From Aeromicrobium panaciterrae (GTDB lineage Bacteria; Actinomycetota; Actinomycetes; Propionibacteriales; Nocardioidaceae), in assembly GCF_031457275.1 (NCBI RefSeq), contig NZ_JAVDWH010000001.1, forward strand, positions 682,001 through 746,000: 64,000 bases of DNA. The letters run 5' to 3'. This document shows, one piece after another, positions 30,094 to 39,354 of this stretch. The position numbers were made by a program, and so were the translations under genes. The first letter of the stretch is position 1; each line of letters begins with the position of its first letter. The notes beneath the pieces are model-generated. The model saw only the letters and a program-made list of their open reading frames with translations. It had not been told where the DNA came from and ran no database searches.

Positions 30094-31452
30094 GTGAGGG
30101 GTTGGCAAGCGCATCACACCGCTGTTGACCGGCTCGGGGAATCATTCGGACGCATCCCGGCCGGCGATCGCGTACGCCTCGCCAAGAAGACCTCCAACCT
30201 GTTTCGCCCTCGCGATTCCTCGATCAGTGGGCTGGATGTCAGCGGACTCGACGGCGTGATCGAGATCGACATCAATGCGCTGACGGCTGATGTGCAGGGG
30301 ATGTGCACGTACGAGCATCTGGTTGCCGAAACCCTGCCGCGAGGGCTGATGCCGTACGTCGTGCCTCAACTCAAGACGATCACCCTCGGTGGAGCGGTCA
30401 CGGGCCTTGGCATCGAGTCAACGTCATTTCGCAGCGGACTGCCGCATGAGTCAGTGCTCGAGATGGACATTCTCACCGGTTCCGGCGAGGTCATCACGGC
30501 AACTCCGGACAACGATCACGCGGATCTGTTCGACGCGTTCCCCAACTCGTACGGCAGCCTCGGCTACACGACTCGGCTCAAGATCAAGCTCGAGAAGGTG
30601 CCGGCTCGTGCCGCATTGCGCCACATACGGATGGCCGACGCCGCGTCCGCGGTCAAGACGATTGAGGCGATCGCCGACTCCGGTGAGTGGGAGGGCGTGC
30701 GGGTCGACGGCCTCGACGGCACGGCGTTCAGCCCGGACGAGATCTACCTGACGCTCGCTAACTTCACGAACGATGTGCAGCGCAGGCCGAGCGACTACAC
30801 AGGCCAGCAGATCTACTACAAATCGATCCAGCGGCGCGAAACCGACGCCGTGACGATGGAGCAGTACATCTGGCGCTGGGACACCGACTGGTTCTGGTGT
30901 TCGGGTGCGTTCGGTGCGCAGAACCGTTGGCTACGTCGCATCTGGCCACGACGCTGGCGACGTAGCGACGTCTATCACCGGATCGTGGCACTCGACGAGA
31001 AGGTCGGCCTCAGCCGGTTGATCGATCGCATCAAGAAGGTGCCGGGCCGCGAGCGCGTCATCCAGGACATCGAGGTGCCGGTCGACCGGCTTCCAGAGTT
31101 CCTCGAGTGGTTCGATGCCGAGGTCGGCATGCGGCCCGTGTGGCTGTGCCCGCTGCGAACAACTCGCGCCTGGCCCGTTTACCCGCTCGATCCCGGGGCA
31201 ACCTATGTCAATGCTGGCTTTTGGGGCACCGTCGAGGTCCCGGCCGACGCCGAGCCCGGCTCGGTCAACCGGCGGATCGAGGAAGCCGTCCAGAAGTTGG
31301 GCGGACACAAGTCTCTGTACTCCGAGGCGTTCTATGACCAGGACACCTTCGAGCAGATGTATGGCGGCGAGACCCTCGCCGCTGCGCGTCGTCGCTACGA
31401 CCCCGAGGGACGACTCAGCACTCTGTACGAGAAAGCGGTGAGGAACTCATGA
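30094..31452 (+). CDS. bfaA: FAD-binding reductase for 10-methyl fatty acids (BfaA/TmsA-like)
   Basis: 452-aa PCMH-type FAD-binding oxidoreductase, related to DHCR24. The FAD segment LKTITLGGAVTGLGIESTSFRSGLPHE is typical. In mycobacteria and relatives, a protein of this type (BfaA/TmsA) reduces a 10-methylene acyl chain to 10-methyl, after the methylene is made by the methyltransferase next door. GTG 30094. Its stop overlaps the methyltransferase start (ATGA). Assignment rests on family plus the adjacent partner. Confidence 0.82.
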   Translation: MRGWQAHHTAVDRLGESFGRIPAGDRVRLAKKTSNLFRPRDSSISGLDVSGLDGVIEIDINALTADVQGMCTYEHLVAETLPRGLMPYVVPQLKTITLGGAVTGLGIESTSFRSGLPHESVLEMDILTGSGEVITATPDNDHADLFDAFPNSYGSLGYTTRLKIKLEKVPARAALRHIRMADAASAVKTIEAIADSGEWEGVRVDGLDGTAFSPDEIYLTLANFTNDVQRRPSDYTGQQIYYKSIQRRETDAVTMEQYIWRWDTDWFWCSGAFGAQNRWLRRIWPRRWRRSDVYHRIVALDEKVGLSRLIDRIKKVPGRERVIQDIEVPVDRLPEFLEWFDAEVGMRPVWLCPLRTTRAWPVYPLDPGATYVNAGFWGTVEVPADAEPGSVNRRIEEAVQKLGGHKSLYSEAFYDQDTFEQMYGGETLAAARRRYDPEGRLSTLYEKAVRNS

Positions 31453-32738
31453 CAACAGATGTAGGCATACGACTCTCGATCGCCGACGCACTCGGCAGGT
31501 TGATGAAGGACGGGCTGCCGTTCCGCTTCGAGGCATTCGACGGCAGTGTCGGTGGACCGGAGGACGCCCCCATCACGATTCGTCTGTTGAACGAGAGAGG
31601 CCTGGCGTACCTGATGACGTCGCCTGGCGATCTCGGCTTCGCTCGCGCGTACGTCTCGGGTGACCTCGAGCTCGAGGGCGTGCACCCAGGCAATCCGTAT
31701 GACGCGATGGTGCTGATGATGAGCCAGCTCCGCTTCAAGATGCCGTCGGCGCCCGAAATGTTGCAGATCATTCGCAGTCTCGGCTTCGGCAATCTCAAGC
31801 CGCCGCCACCGCCAGAGGAAGAGCACCTGCCCAAATGGCGGCGTGCGCTCGAGGGGCTGCGGCACAACAAGAAGCGCGATGCCGAGGCGATCCACCACCA
31901 CTACGACGTGTCCAACCGCTTCTACGAGCTCGTGCTCGGCCCGTCGATGACCTACACCTGCGCGGTGTTCCCGACGCTCGAATCAACGCTCGAGGAGGCG
32001 CAGTACGAGAAGTACGACCTCGTCGCCCGCAAGCTCAACCTCCAGCCGGGGCAGCGACTGCTCGACATCGGCTGCGGCTGGGGCGGCATGGTCCGCCACG
32101 CTGCGAAGCATTACGGCGTCAAAGTGCTCGGCGTGACGCTGTCACAGGAGCAGGCGAGCTGGGCTCAGGAGGAGATCAAGCGCCAGGGGCTCGAGGACTT
32201 GGCCGAGGTGCGATTCATGGACTATCGCGACGTCACAGAGACGGGCTTCGACGCCATCAGCTCGATCGGGCTGACAGAGCACATCGGCGTCAAGAACTAC
32301 GCGTCGTACTTCACGTTCATGCGAGATCACGTCAAGACCGGCGGCCGCATCCTCAACCACTGCATCACTCGCCCCCACAACAAGACGATGTCGACGGGTG
32401 CGTTCATCGACCGGTACGTGTTCCCCGACGGCGAGCTGAACGGAGTTGGCCGCATCACGACGGCAGCTCAGGACGTCGGCCTCGAAGTGCGTCACGTCGA
32501 GAATCTGCGCGAGCACTACGCGATGACCCTCCATGGCTGGTGCGACAACCTCGTCGAACACTGGGATGAGGCGCTCGAGGAAGTCAGTCTCGGTCGCGCG
32601 AAGGTGTGGGGCATCTACATGGCTGGCTCGCGGCTGGCATTCGAGCGCAACGAAATCGAGCTCCATCACGTGCTCGCGGTCAAGGCCGACGAGATGGGGA
32701 ACGCCGACTGGCCGCTGAGGCCCGACTGGCTGAGCTGA
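31449..32738 (+). CDS. bfaB: SAM methyltransferase of the cyclopropane/10-methylene fatty acid family (BfaB/TmsB-like)
   Basis: 429-aa enzyme of the cyclopropane-fatty-acyl-phospholipid synthase family. SAM motif LLDIGCGWGGMVRHAA at about residues 202-217, the family HHYDVSNRFYELVLGPSMTYTCAVF around residue 150, and GGRILNHCITRPHN are all present. It methylenates the double bond of oleoyl phospholipid; with the partner reductase the product would be tuberculostearic acid, a chemotaxonomic marker in Nocardioidaceae. Translationally coupled to the upstream gene. Confidence 0.88.
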   Translation: MTTDVGIRLSIADALGRLMKDGLPFRFEAFDGSVGGPEDAPITIRLLNERGLAYLMTSPGDLGFARAYVSGDLELEGVHPGNPYDAMVLMMSQLRFKMPSAPEMLQIIRSLGFGNLKPPPPPEEEHLPKWRRALEGLRHNKKRDAEAIHHHYDVSNRFYELVLGPSMTYTCAVFPTLESTLEEAQYEKYDLVARKLNLQPGQRLLDIGCGWGGMVRHAAKHYGVKVLGVTLSQEQASWAQEEIKRQGLEDLAEVRFMDYRDVTETGFDAISSIGLTEHIGVKNYASYFTFMRDHVKTGGRILNHCITRPHNKTMSTGAFIDRYVFPDGELNGVGRITTAAQDVGLEVRHVENLREHYAMTLHGWCDNLVEHWDEALEEVSLGRAKVWGIYMAGSRLAFERNEIELHHVLAVKADEMGNADWPLRPDWLS

Positions 32739-32748
32739 CCGTACGGCC

Positions 32749-34008
32749 TCAGAGTCGCTCGACCGAGGGATGGTCGATGGCGCCCTTGGTGTCGAATAGG
32801 CGTTTGGCCGTTGTTGCGATCGAGGCGAGGTCGTACTCGTGGTGATTCTGCAGCAGGACCGATAGATCCGCGGTTGCCAGCACCTCGTCGAGATCGGTCG
32901 CGCGCGGGACGCTCGTCCCGTTGGGTGCCCATTCCTCTACGTGCGGGTCGTGGAAGACCAGGTTCGCCCCCTTGTCCAGCAGCAACTGAGCCAGAGGGAT
33001 CGCGGGCGACTCCCGCTTGTCGGCGATGTTGGGTTTGTACGTCACGCCCAGGAGCAGAATGGTCGATCCGCGAAGAGGCTTGCCTTCGTCGTTGAGCAGG
33101 CTGGTGATGCGATCGACGATGTACGACGGCATCTGCAGGTTGATGGTCTGCGCCAGCTCGATGAGCTGGAATGGTCGACCGAGGGTCGCGTGGACCTTGT
33201 AGGACAGGTAGTTGGGGTCGATTGGGATGCACTGGCCACCGACGCCGGGCCCGGGATAGAACGCCTGAAACCCGAACGGCTTGGTCGCAGCATTGCGGAT
33301 GACCTCCCATAGATCGATGTCCATGTCGTGGCAGAACTGAGCCATCTCGTTGACCAGCGCAATGTTGATGTGGCGGTAGGTGTTCTCGAGCAGCTTGGTC
33401 ATCTCGGCTTCACGCGTCCCCTTCGACGGGACAACCGTGTCGATGAAGCGGCCGTAGAACGCGGTCGCGACTTCGGTGCAGGTGGGCGTGTGGCCACCGA
33501 CGACCTTTGGGGTGTTGGCGATGCCGTACGTCGGGTTGCCCGGGTCGACCCGCTCGGGGCTGAAGGCGAGGTGGAAGTCCTTGCCCGCGACGAGACCGCC
33601 CTGCTCCAGGATCGGGCGCACCACCTCGTCCGTCGTACCCGGATACGTCGTCGACTCCAGCACGACCAGCTGACCGGACCGCAAATGGCGGGAGATCGAG
33701 GCTGTTGCCGCGGTGACGGCAGCGAGATCGGGCTCGCCTTCGACCGACAGCGGAGTCGGGACGCAGATGACGATTGCATCCGCCTCGGCGAGCACGCTCT
33801 CGTCGGCAGAGGCAGTGAAGCCACGTTTCATCATCTCGGCGACGTCGTCATCCGAGAGGTCGTCGACGTGACTCACGCCGCTGTTGAGTGAGTCGACCAT
33901 GGCCTTGTCCATGTCGAAGCCAGCGACCCGAAGTCCGGATCGGGACGCCTGTTGGGCAAGCGGAAGTCCGACGTACCCGAGGCCGATGATTGCCATGTCT
34001 AGGGACAA
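32749..34008 (-). CDS. UDP-sugar (UDP-N-acetylmannosamine/glucosamine type) dehydrogenase
   Basis: 419-aa NAD-dependent nucleotide-sugar dehydrogenase making a uronic acid. Rossmann motif GLGYVGLPLA at the N-terminus, ESTTYPGTTDE, the NTYRHINIALVNE helix, and the catalytic cysteine in GPGVGGQCIPIDP are intact, followed by the C-terminal UDP-binding domain. It resembles WecC/WbpA more than Ugd. No other polysaccharide genes are adjacent, so the final glycan is unknown. Confidence 0.9.
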   Translation of the reverse strand: MSLDMAIIGLGYVGLPLAQQASRSGLRVAGFDMDKAMVDSLNSGVSHVDDLSDDDVAEMMKRGFTASADESVLAEADAIVICVPTPLSVEGEPDLAAVTAATASISRHLRSGQLVVLESTTYPGTTDEVVRPILEQGGLVAGKDFHLAFSPERVDPGNPTYGIANTPKVVGGHTPTCTEVATAFYGRFIDTVVPSKGTREAEMTKLLENTYRHINIALVNEMAQFCHDMDIDLWEVIRNAATKPFGFQAFYPGPGVGGQCIPIDPNYLSYKVHATLGRPFQLIELAQTINLQMPSYIVDRITSLLNDEGKPLRGSTILLLGVTYKPNIADKRESPAIPLAQLLLDKGANLVFHDPHVEEWAPNGTSVPRATDLDEVLATADLSVLLQNHHEYDLASIATTAKRLFDTKGAIDHPSVERL

Positions 34009-34059
34009 CGGAGTTCCTTCGTCGCTGCGTTGCCGAAGGCTATCGCAGGACGGGGTGCG

Positions 34060-34851
34060 TCAGCTGATGTCGATGACCACGGGGGCGTGGTCGCTGGGGC
34101 CCTTGCCCTTGCGTTCTTCGCGGTCGATGAACGCGGAATCGACGCGAGCGGCCAGCGCTGGCGACGCCAGGATGAAATCGATGCGCAGTCCGCGCTTCTT
34201 GGGGAACGCCAACTGCTGATAGTCCCAGTAGGTGTAGACACCCGGGCCGGGCGTGTGGGGCCGTACGACGTCGGCGTATCCCGCGTCGACGATCGCCTGG
34301 AACGCCTCGCGCTCGGGAACCGAGACGTGGGTGTGGCCCTCGAAGACCGACATGTCCCAGACGTCTTCGTCGGTAGGTGCAACGTTCCAGTCACCGACCA
34401 TCGCGATCTGCGCCTGCGGGTCGTCGGCGAGCCACTGGCTGGAGGCTGCGTGCAATCGCTCGAGCCAGGCGAGTTTGTAGGTGTAGTGGGGGTCGTCGAG
34501 CGTACGGCCGTTGGGCACGTAGAAGCTCCAGACTCGAACTCCTCCGCAGGTCGCCCCGATCGAGCGAGCTTCGAGATGTGCCGGATCACCGAAGTGCGGC
34601 TGGTCGTCGGCGTATGACATGGCGACGTCTTCGAGGCCGACACGTGAGATCAGCGCGACGCCGTTCCACTGATTGAGGCCGAAATGCACGTATTCGTAGC
34701 CCAGGGCCGACAACTCAAGGCCGGGGAACTGGTCTTCGCGGCACTTGGTCTCCTGGATGGCCAAGACATCGACATCGTTGGCCTCGAGCCAAGCGACAAC
34801 ACGGTCGATGCGGCTGCGGATGGAGTTGACGTTCCAGGTCGCGATTCGCAC
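34060..34851 (-). CDS. xth: exodeoxyribonuclease III (AP endonuclease)
   Basis: 263-aa exonuclease III family enzyme for base-excision repair. The motifs are TWNVNSIRSR at the start, IQETKC with the metal-binding Glu, SFYVPNGR, GDWNVAPTDEDV, LRIDFILAS and SDHAPVVIDI at the end with the catalytic Asp-His. Length and motif order match XthA-type nucleases. It stands alone on the minus strand. Confidence 0.94.
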   Translation of the reverse strand: MRIATWNVNSIRSRIDRVVAWLEANDVDVLAIQETKCREDQFPGLELSALGYEYVHFGLNQWNGVALISRVGLEDVAMSYADDQPHFGDPAHLEARSIGATCGGVRVWSFYVPNGRTLDDPHYTYKLAWLERLHAASSQWLADDPQAQIAMVGDWNVAPTDEDVWDMSVFEGHTHVSVPEREAFQAIVDAGYADVVRPHTPGPGVYTYWDYQQLAFPKKRGLRIDFILASPALAARVDSAFIDREERKGKGPSDHAPVVIDIS

Positions 34852-34958
34852 GGTTCGAACCTATCCCAGCCTTCCGACCTCTTCGTCTCCCGATCGTTCC
34901 TGTTACAGAAGTGACTAATGGTGCGTATCATCGAAGGTCGATGCGGAGGAGGGAACCC

Positions 34959-36092
34959 ATGCGCCGACTGCTTCTGATCGCCTTCAGTACGGTCCTGTGC
35001 CTTGGCATGTTCGTCTCCGCTGAGGCCGCCGGAAGCCCGCCGGTCACGTTCCCAACCAGCCCCAAGGGCCTCAAGGCCCCGGTCACGCTGCCCTCGGCGC
35101 TCGACGCAACTCCCAAGTACGTACCGCAGATCTCGTGCCAGCCGAGCACCCCGCCAGGCATCAGGAAACTCCGCGCGCTCGTTCTCGAGACCTATCAGGA
35201 GGGTGGCGCTGGCAACACCGCGCGCAAGTGCAACGAAGGCACGTCCGAGCATGCGGATGGCCGCGCGTGGGACTGGATGGTCAACGTCAATGACGCCAGT
35301 GAGAAGAAGGCCGCGGCTGACTTCCTTGCGTGGCTCACGGCGAACCATGGTGCCAAGGCCAAGCGTCTCGGGATCATGTACGTGATCTACAACAAGAAGA
35401 TCTGGGCCGTCTATCGCGAGTCGGACGGGTGGCGCGAGAGCTCGGGCCACACCGACCACATCCACATCTCGTTCAGCTGGAACGGCACTCGCGGCAACAC
35501 CTCGTTCTGGACCGGGGAGCTGCAGCCGACGGACTACGGCCCCTGCATCGTCTTCGCGGGGGCGACCGCTGTGATCCGGTCGACCCCAAACACCAAGCCT
35601 TGCCCCGCGACCACAACTCCGGTCCGCAAGCACCCCAATACGCTCATCCAACTCGGGTCGAAGGCCTCGACCGTGGTGTCAGCCCAGGCGGCTCTCAAGG
35701 TCAAGCAGACCAAGGTTTTCGACGCGGACACGCGTGTCGCAATCCGCGCCTATCAGCTGGCGCACGACCTGCCGATCACCGGAACGTTGGACGACCCGAC
35801 ATGGGCATCGCTCTTCCCGTCCAAGGCGACGGATGACGTCACGGCTGGCTACACCGCGGAGGAAGCAGCTGCGTACGGGCTCGAGCACTACGGAGACTCG
35901 ACGCTGCGCGAGAAGTCAGTCGGCAAGGCGACGGCGTTCTTGCAGCTCGCCCTCGGATTGGCACCCGCAGATCGCAACGGCTACTTCGGGGCGGTCACGA
36001 TCGATGCGGTCAAGAAGCTTCAAGCTGATGCGGGTCTGGAGCAGACCGGCAAAGTCGGAAAGTCTGAATGGCAGGTCCTCGCCGGAGTCTGA
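34959..36092 (+). CDS. secreted M15-like peptidase with two peptidoglycan-binding domains
   Basis: 377-aa exported protein. Signal peptide to about residue 26. The central domain has HADGRAWDW and GHTDHIHISFSW, the His/Asp pattern of M15-like zinc D-Ala carboxypeptidases and their relatives. Two C-terminal PG_binding_1 repeats follow (IQLGSKASTVVSAQAALKV...AIRAYQLAHDLPITGTLDDPTWASL and the second to the end). ATG 34959 has GGAGGAGG eight to nine bases upstream. A wall-remodelling role is likely; catalytic activity is unproven. Confidence 0.82.
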   Translation: MRRLLLIAFSTVLCLGMFVSAEAAGSPPVTFPTSPKGLKAPVTLPSALDATPKYVPQISCQPSTPPGIRKLRALVLETYQEGGAGNTARKCNEGTSEHADGRAWDWMVNVNDASEKKAAADFLAWLTANHGAKAKRLGIMYVIYNKKIWAVYRESDGWRESSGHTDHIHISFSWNGTRGNTSFWTGELQPTDYGPCIVFAGATAVIRSTPNTKPCPATTTPVRKHPNTLIQLGSKASTVVSAQAALKVKQTKVFDADTRVAIRAYQLAHDLPITGTLDDPTWASLFPSKATDDVTAGYTAEEAAAYGLEHYGDSTLREKSVGKATAFLQLALGLAPADRNGYFGAVTIDAVKKLQADAGLEQTGKVGKSEWQVLAGV

Positions 36093-36131
36093 GCCGTGGC
36101 GACCGCGAGGCGGTGATGCCATGATGTGGCC

Positions 36132-36764
36132 ATGACTCAGGACGAGGTCGCCAAGCCAGAGCCCAGCAAGGACGAGCCTCACAAGGAGGCTCCCGCTGGG
36201 GCCCAACCTGCTGATCGGATCAACGCCCCAGAGGGTGACGGGCCCAACTGGGTCCTGAGGATCGTGCTGGTCATGGTCGCCCTCGTCGCTGCTTTCATCG
36301 CGTTCCGCGTGTCCGCCGCGTTCTTCCCGCGCTGGTGGGCGCAACGGGTCGCCGACCAGGTCAAGGGTGATTTCACGGATGGCACGTTGTGGGGTCTGTT
36401 CTACGGATTCGTGTTCACCTTCGTACCGTTGCTGCTCCTGTTCCAGATCCGTCGCCGGTTCTTCAATTGGACCTGGCGGATCATTGTCACCCTCATTGCG
36501 CTGCTGCTCGCGGCGCCCAACTGGCTGACCCTCTCGGTCGTGCTCGGCACGAGCAAGGCGGCACATGCCGGCGAACGCATCATGGACGTCGACGCACCCA
36601 ATTTCCGCGCTGGAACGCTTGCTGGCGTCATCATCGGAGCGGCGGCCGCGCTTGCCCTGACGGCCATGAGCCTGTGGTTGGCGCGCCGCAAGAACCAGGT
36701 CAAGCGTCTCAAGAACGAACGCGATCAGCTGCGGAAGGCTGTTTCGAAGCCGGCTGACGAATAG
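36132..36764 (+). CDS. membrane protein with C-terminal coiled coil, unknown function
   Basis: 210-aa protein. A charged, Pro/Glu-rich cytoplasmic N-terminus (about 40 residues) is followed by four hydrophobic segments, and a basic coiled-coil-like tail (RRKNQVKRLKNERDQLRKAV) closes it. This resembles a permease-like family of small actinobacterial membrane proteins, function unknown. ATG 36132 is preferred over the in-frame GTG 36126 on composition only. Confidence 0.65.
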   Translation: MTQDEVAKPEPSKDEPHKEAPAGAQPADRINAPEGDGPNWVLRIVLVMVALVAAFIAFRVSAAFFPRWWAQRVADQVKGDFTDGTLWGLFYGFVFTFVPLLLLFQIRRRFFNWTWRIIVTLIALLLAAPNWLTLSVVLGTSKAAHAGERIMDVDAPNFRAGTLAGVIIGAAAALALTAMSLWLARRKNQVKRLKNERDQLRKAVSKPADE

Positions 36765-36825
36765 CGAGTATTTGGTGCGCGCCGCGACTGATTCCGTCGT
36801 GTGTCCGGCTCGTAACTTGTGCATC

Positions 36826-36838
36826 AAAGGTCTAGATG
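36826..36838. promoter_or_regulatory. GntR/HutC-type operator candidate 1
   Basis: AAAGGTCTAGATG, with the GTCTAGA core of HutC-subfamily sites such as the DasR consensus TGGTCTAGACCA, 58 nt before the permease start. The same element appears inverted at 39315. Confidence 0.5.
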
Positions 36839-36895
36839 CAAAGGCAACGCCCGCGCTAGCATGCAGCAACTTCACTGAAAGTTGGGTGCACTTAC

Positions 36896-38470
36896 ATGGC
36901 GGATCAACTCAGCGCGGATGAACAACACCTCGCCAGGCTTGGCTACAAGCAGGAGCTCAATCGTTCCTGGTCGAGTTTCTCGAACTTCGCGATCTCCTTT
37001 TCGATCATTTCGATCCTGGCGGGTTGCTTCACGACCTTCGGCCAAGCTTGGAACAACGGTGGCCCAGTGGCCATCTCGTGGGGCTGGCCAATCATCTCGA
37101 TCTTTATCCTGATCATCGGCTTCACCATGTCGGAATTGGTTTCGGCCTATCCGACCTCGGGCGGAATCTACTGGTGGGCCTCCAAGATGGGCGGGCCAGC
37201 GGCAGGCTTCTTCACCGGCTGGCTCAACCTCATTGGCCTCCTTGCCGTCACCGCGTCGGTGGCATATGGGTGCGCAACATTCCTTGATCTCACGCTCGGA
37301 ACTCTGAGCAGCGGATGGGCGGACGACTACAGCCTCAAGCGCGTGTTCGTACTGTTCGTGATCATCTTGACTATTGCTGCCCTACTCAACATCTTCAGTG
37401 GGCACCTGCTGGCGATCGTCAACAACATCTCGGTGTGGTGGCACGTGGCTGGTGTCGCGGTTGTCGTGTTGATTCTCGCGATTGTCCCGAAGACGCACCT
37501 CGCAATCAGCGAGGTGTTTGGCGGGAAGGTCAACAACTCAGGCTATGCCGAGGCGGCGACGAGCGGTCATACCTATTGGTTCCTCGTCCTCCCGCTTGGG
37601 TTCTTGCTCACGCAGTACACGATCACTGGCTTCGACGCTTCGGCTCACCTGTCTGAGGAGACGCACGATGCCTCTGACGCAGCAGCCAAGGGAATCTGGC
37701 GTTCGATCTTCTACTCCGCCGTGGGTGGCTGGATCCTTCTTCTGGCATTCCTGTTTGCGGTTCAGGACAAGGACGCCGTGACTGCTGGTGGTGGCGGCGT
37801 GGACCTGATCTTCGGACAGGCACTTGGTCAGGGGTGGCACGTCACGGTGTTGGCGATCTCGGTGGCAGGGCAGTTCTTCTGCACGATCGCTTGTCTCACC
37901 AGTGCATCGCGCATGACCTTCGCGTTCAGTCGCGACGGCGCGATTCCTGGATCGCAGATCTGGTCGAAGGTCACTGCAGCGAAGGTACCGGCGAATGCCG
38001 TTATCCTCGTCGCGGTCATTGGTGTGCTCATCACCCTTCCCGCCTTGGTCGAGGTCAACCTGGGCACGAAGGACGCTCCACTCATCGTCCCAATCGCCTT
38101 CTACGCCGTCGTGTCGGTGGCGGTGATCGGCCTCTATCTCGCGTTCCTGATCCCGATCTGGCTCCGTTGGAAGATGGGTGACGAGTTCAAGCCCGGCAGC
38201 TGGAACAACGGCAAGAAGTACAAGTGGATGAACCTCGTTGCGGTCGCCGAGATCGCTGTCATCTCGGTCTACTTCGTCCTGCCGTTCACTCCGGCTGCGG
38301 CCCCGTGGAATGACAACTTCTCCTGGAAGTTCGTCAACTATGCGCCGATCCTGACGGGTGGTGCGCTTCTCCTCCTGACGCTGTGGTGGCACCTGTCGGC
38401 GAAGAAGTGGTTCACCGGTCCGAAGCACACGATTGACGAGGCTGTCATCGAGGCTTTCAAGGATCAGTAG
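36896..38470 (+). CDS. APC superfamily amino acid/amine permease
   Basis: 524-aa transporter with about twelve hydrophobic helices. The APC signature region FAISFSIISILAGCFTTFGQAW and the consensus GGIYWWASKMGGPAAGFFTGWLNLIG match the amino acid/choline/GABA permease branch (Bat1/UGA4-like). ATG 36896. It leads the catabolic cluster and lies upstream of a HutC-type GntR regulator. Substrate is probably an amine or small amino acid, by context. Confidence 0.87.
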   Translation: MADQLSADEQHLARLGYKQELNRSWSSFSNFAISFSIISILAGCFTTFGQAWNNGGPVAISWGWPIISIFILIIGFTMSELVSAYPTSGGIYWWASKMGGPAAGFFTGWLNLIGLLAVTASVAYGCATFLDLTLGTLSSGWADDYSLKRVFVLFVIILTIAALLNIFSGHLLAIVNNISVWWHVAGVAVVVLILAIVPKTHLAISEVFGGKVNNSGYAEAATSGHTYWFLVLPLGFLLTQYTITGFDASAHLSEETHDASDAAAKGIWRSIFYSAVGGWILLLAFLFAVQDKDAVTAGGGGVDLIFGQALGQGWHVTVLAISVAGQFFCTIACLTSASRMTFAFSRDGAIPGSQIWSKVTAAKVPANAVILVAVIGVLITLPALVEVNLGTKDAPLIVPIAFYAVVSVAVIGLYLAFLIPIWLRWKMGDEFKPGSWNNGKKYKWMNLVAVAEIAVISVYFVLPFTPAAAPWNDNFSWKFVNYAPILTGGALLLLTLWWHLSAKKWFTGPKHTIDEAVIEAFKDQ

Positions 38471-38488
38471 CGGGAGGTAGGACGAGGA

Positions 38489-38578
38489 CGGGCATGTGAG
38501 GGTTCTCGCTGTCGACGATGAGGCGCTGGGTGACAAGCCAGACCTCGACGCCACAGCCGATGAACCCTCACATGCCCG
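38489..38578. repeat. 17-bp perfect inverted repeat spanning the GntR start
   Basis: CGGGCATGTGAGGGTTC (38489-38505) and its exact reverse complement (38562-38578) are separated by 56 nt. The left arm contains the GTG start of the gntR gene; the right arm is inside the coding region. It could be an autoregulatory site pair or an mRNA structure hiding the start. Confidence 0.6.
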
Positions 38579-39308
38579 CATCTCTTCGTGGCTGCTGGCC
38601 CGCGTTGTGGCCGGCAAGCTGCGACCGGACGACAAGCTCCCGCCAGAAGAAAGTCTTGCTGCTGCCCTCGGGGTGAGCCGAATGACGCTTCGCCAAGCGC
38701 TCGGCTCGCTGGCACAGCAGGGTTGGATCGAACGCCGTCGTGGCCGGTCAGGCGGAAATTTCATCCGCGAGCCGCGCATTGAGGTCGATCTCACCGGATT
38801 GCCCGGGTTCACCGAGCAGATGAGGCGAGCCAACGTACGGGCCGGTGCGCGGGTCATCCGCGCCCGCTTGGTCGAGGCCGATGCTGATGTCGCAGACGGG
38901 CTCGAGGTGTCGCGGGGTCAGCAGGCGATCGAGATCGTACGCGTACGTTCGGCCCGACGGGAGCCCCTTGCGCTGGAGGAGACGTACCTCCCCGCGCACC
39001 TGTTCCCGGGTCTGCTCGACCACAAGTTGACCGGCTCTCTCTACGAGCTGATGCGCAGTGCATACAGCCTGGCCCCGGACTCTGCGGTGGAGTCGCTCGA
39101 GCCCGAGATCTCGACGCCCGAGCACGCATCGCTGCTCGAGGTGAAGCCTGGGACGGCGCTGATGCTCGTCACGCGCAAGGCGTCCACTGCGGCCGGGGTT
39201 GTCGTCGAATACGCACGCGATCGCTATCGCTCGGATCGCACCCGCATCAGCCTTCAGACCGGTGTCGGTTCGCAGGTCGCGACCGAGCTCAGAGTCGAGC
39301 TCACGTGA
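38496..39308 (+). CDS. GntR family regulator, HutC subfamily
   Basis: 270-aa regulator. A winged HTH spans about residues 27-95 (ARISSWLLARVVAGKLRPDDKLPPEESLAAALGVSRMTLRQALGSLAQQGWIERRRGRSGGNFI, read as segments). A UTRA ligand-binding domain follows. GTG 38496 is the only in-frame start before the HTH; it lies within an inverted repeat and has only GAGGAC upstream. It likely controls the permease before it and the kinase-like gene after it through GTCTAGA sites. Confidence 0.85.
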   Translation: MRVLAVDDEALGDKPDLDATADEPSHARISSWLLARVVAGKLRPDDKLPPEESLAAALGVSRMTLRQALGSLAQQGWIERRRGRSGGNFIREPRIEVDLTGLPGFTEQMRRANVRAGARVIRARLVEADADVADGLEVSRGQQAIEIVRVRSARREPLALEETYLPAHLFPGLLDHKLTGSLYELMRSAYSLAPDSAVESLEPEISTPEHASLLEVKPGTALMLVTRKASTAAGVVVEYARDRYRSDRTRISLQTGVGSQVATELRVELT

Positions 39309-39314
39309 CCGTTA

Positions 39315-39327
39315 CGTCTAGACCTTT
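39315..39327. promoter_or_regulatory. GntR/HutC-type operator candidate 2
   Basis: CGTCTAGACCTTT, the reverse complement of the element at 36826 apart from one base, lies 28 nt before the start of the kinase-like gene. It contains the full GTCTAGAC palindrome. Confidence 0.5.
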
Positions 39328-39354
39328 AGCGGCCGGCATCGATAGGCTCCGCGT

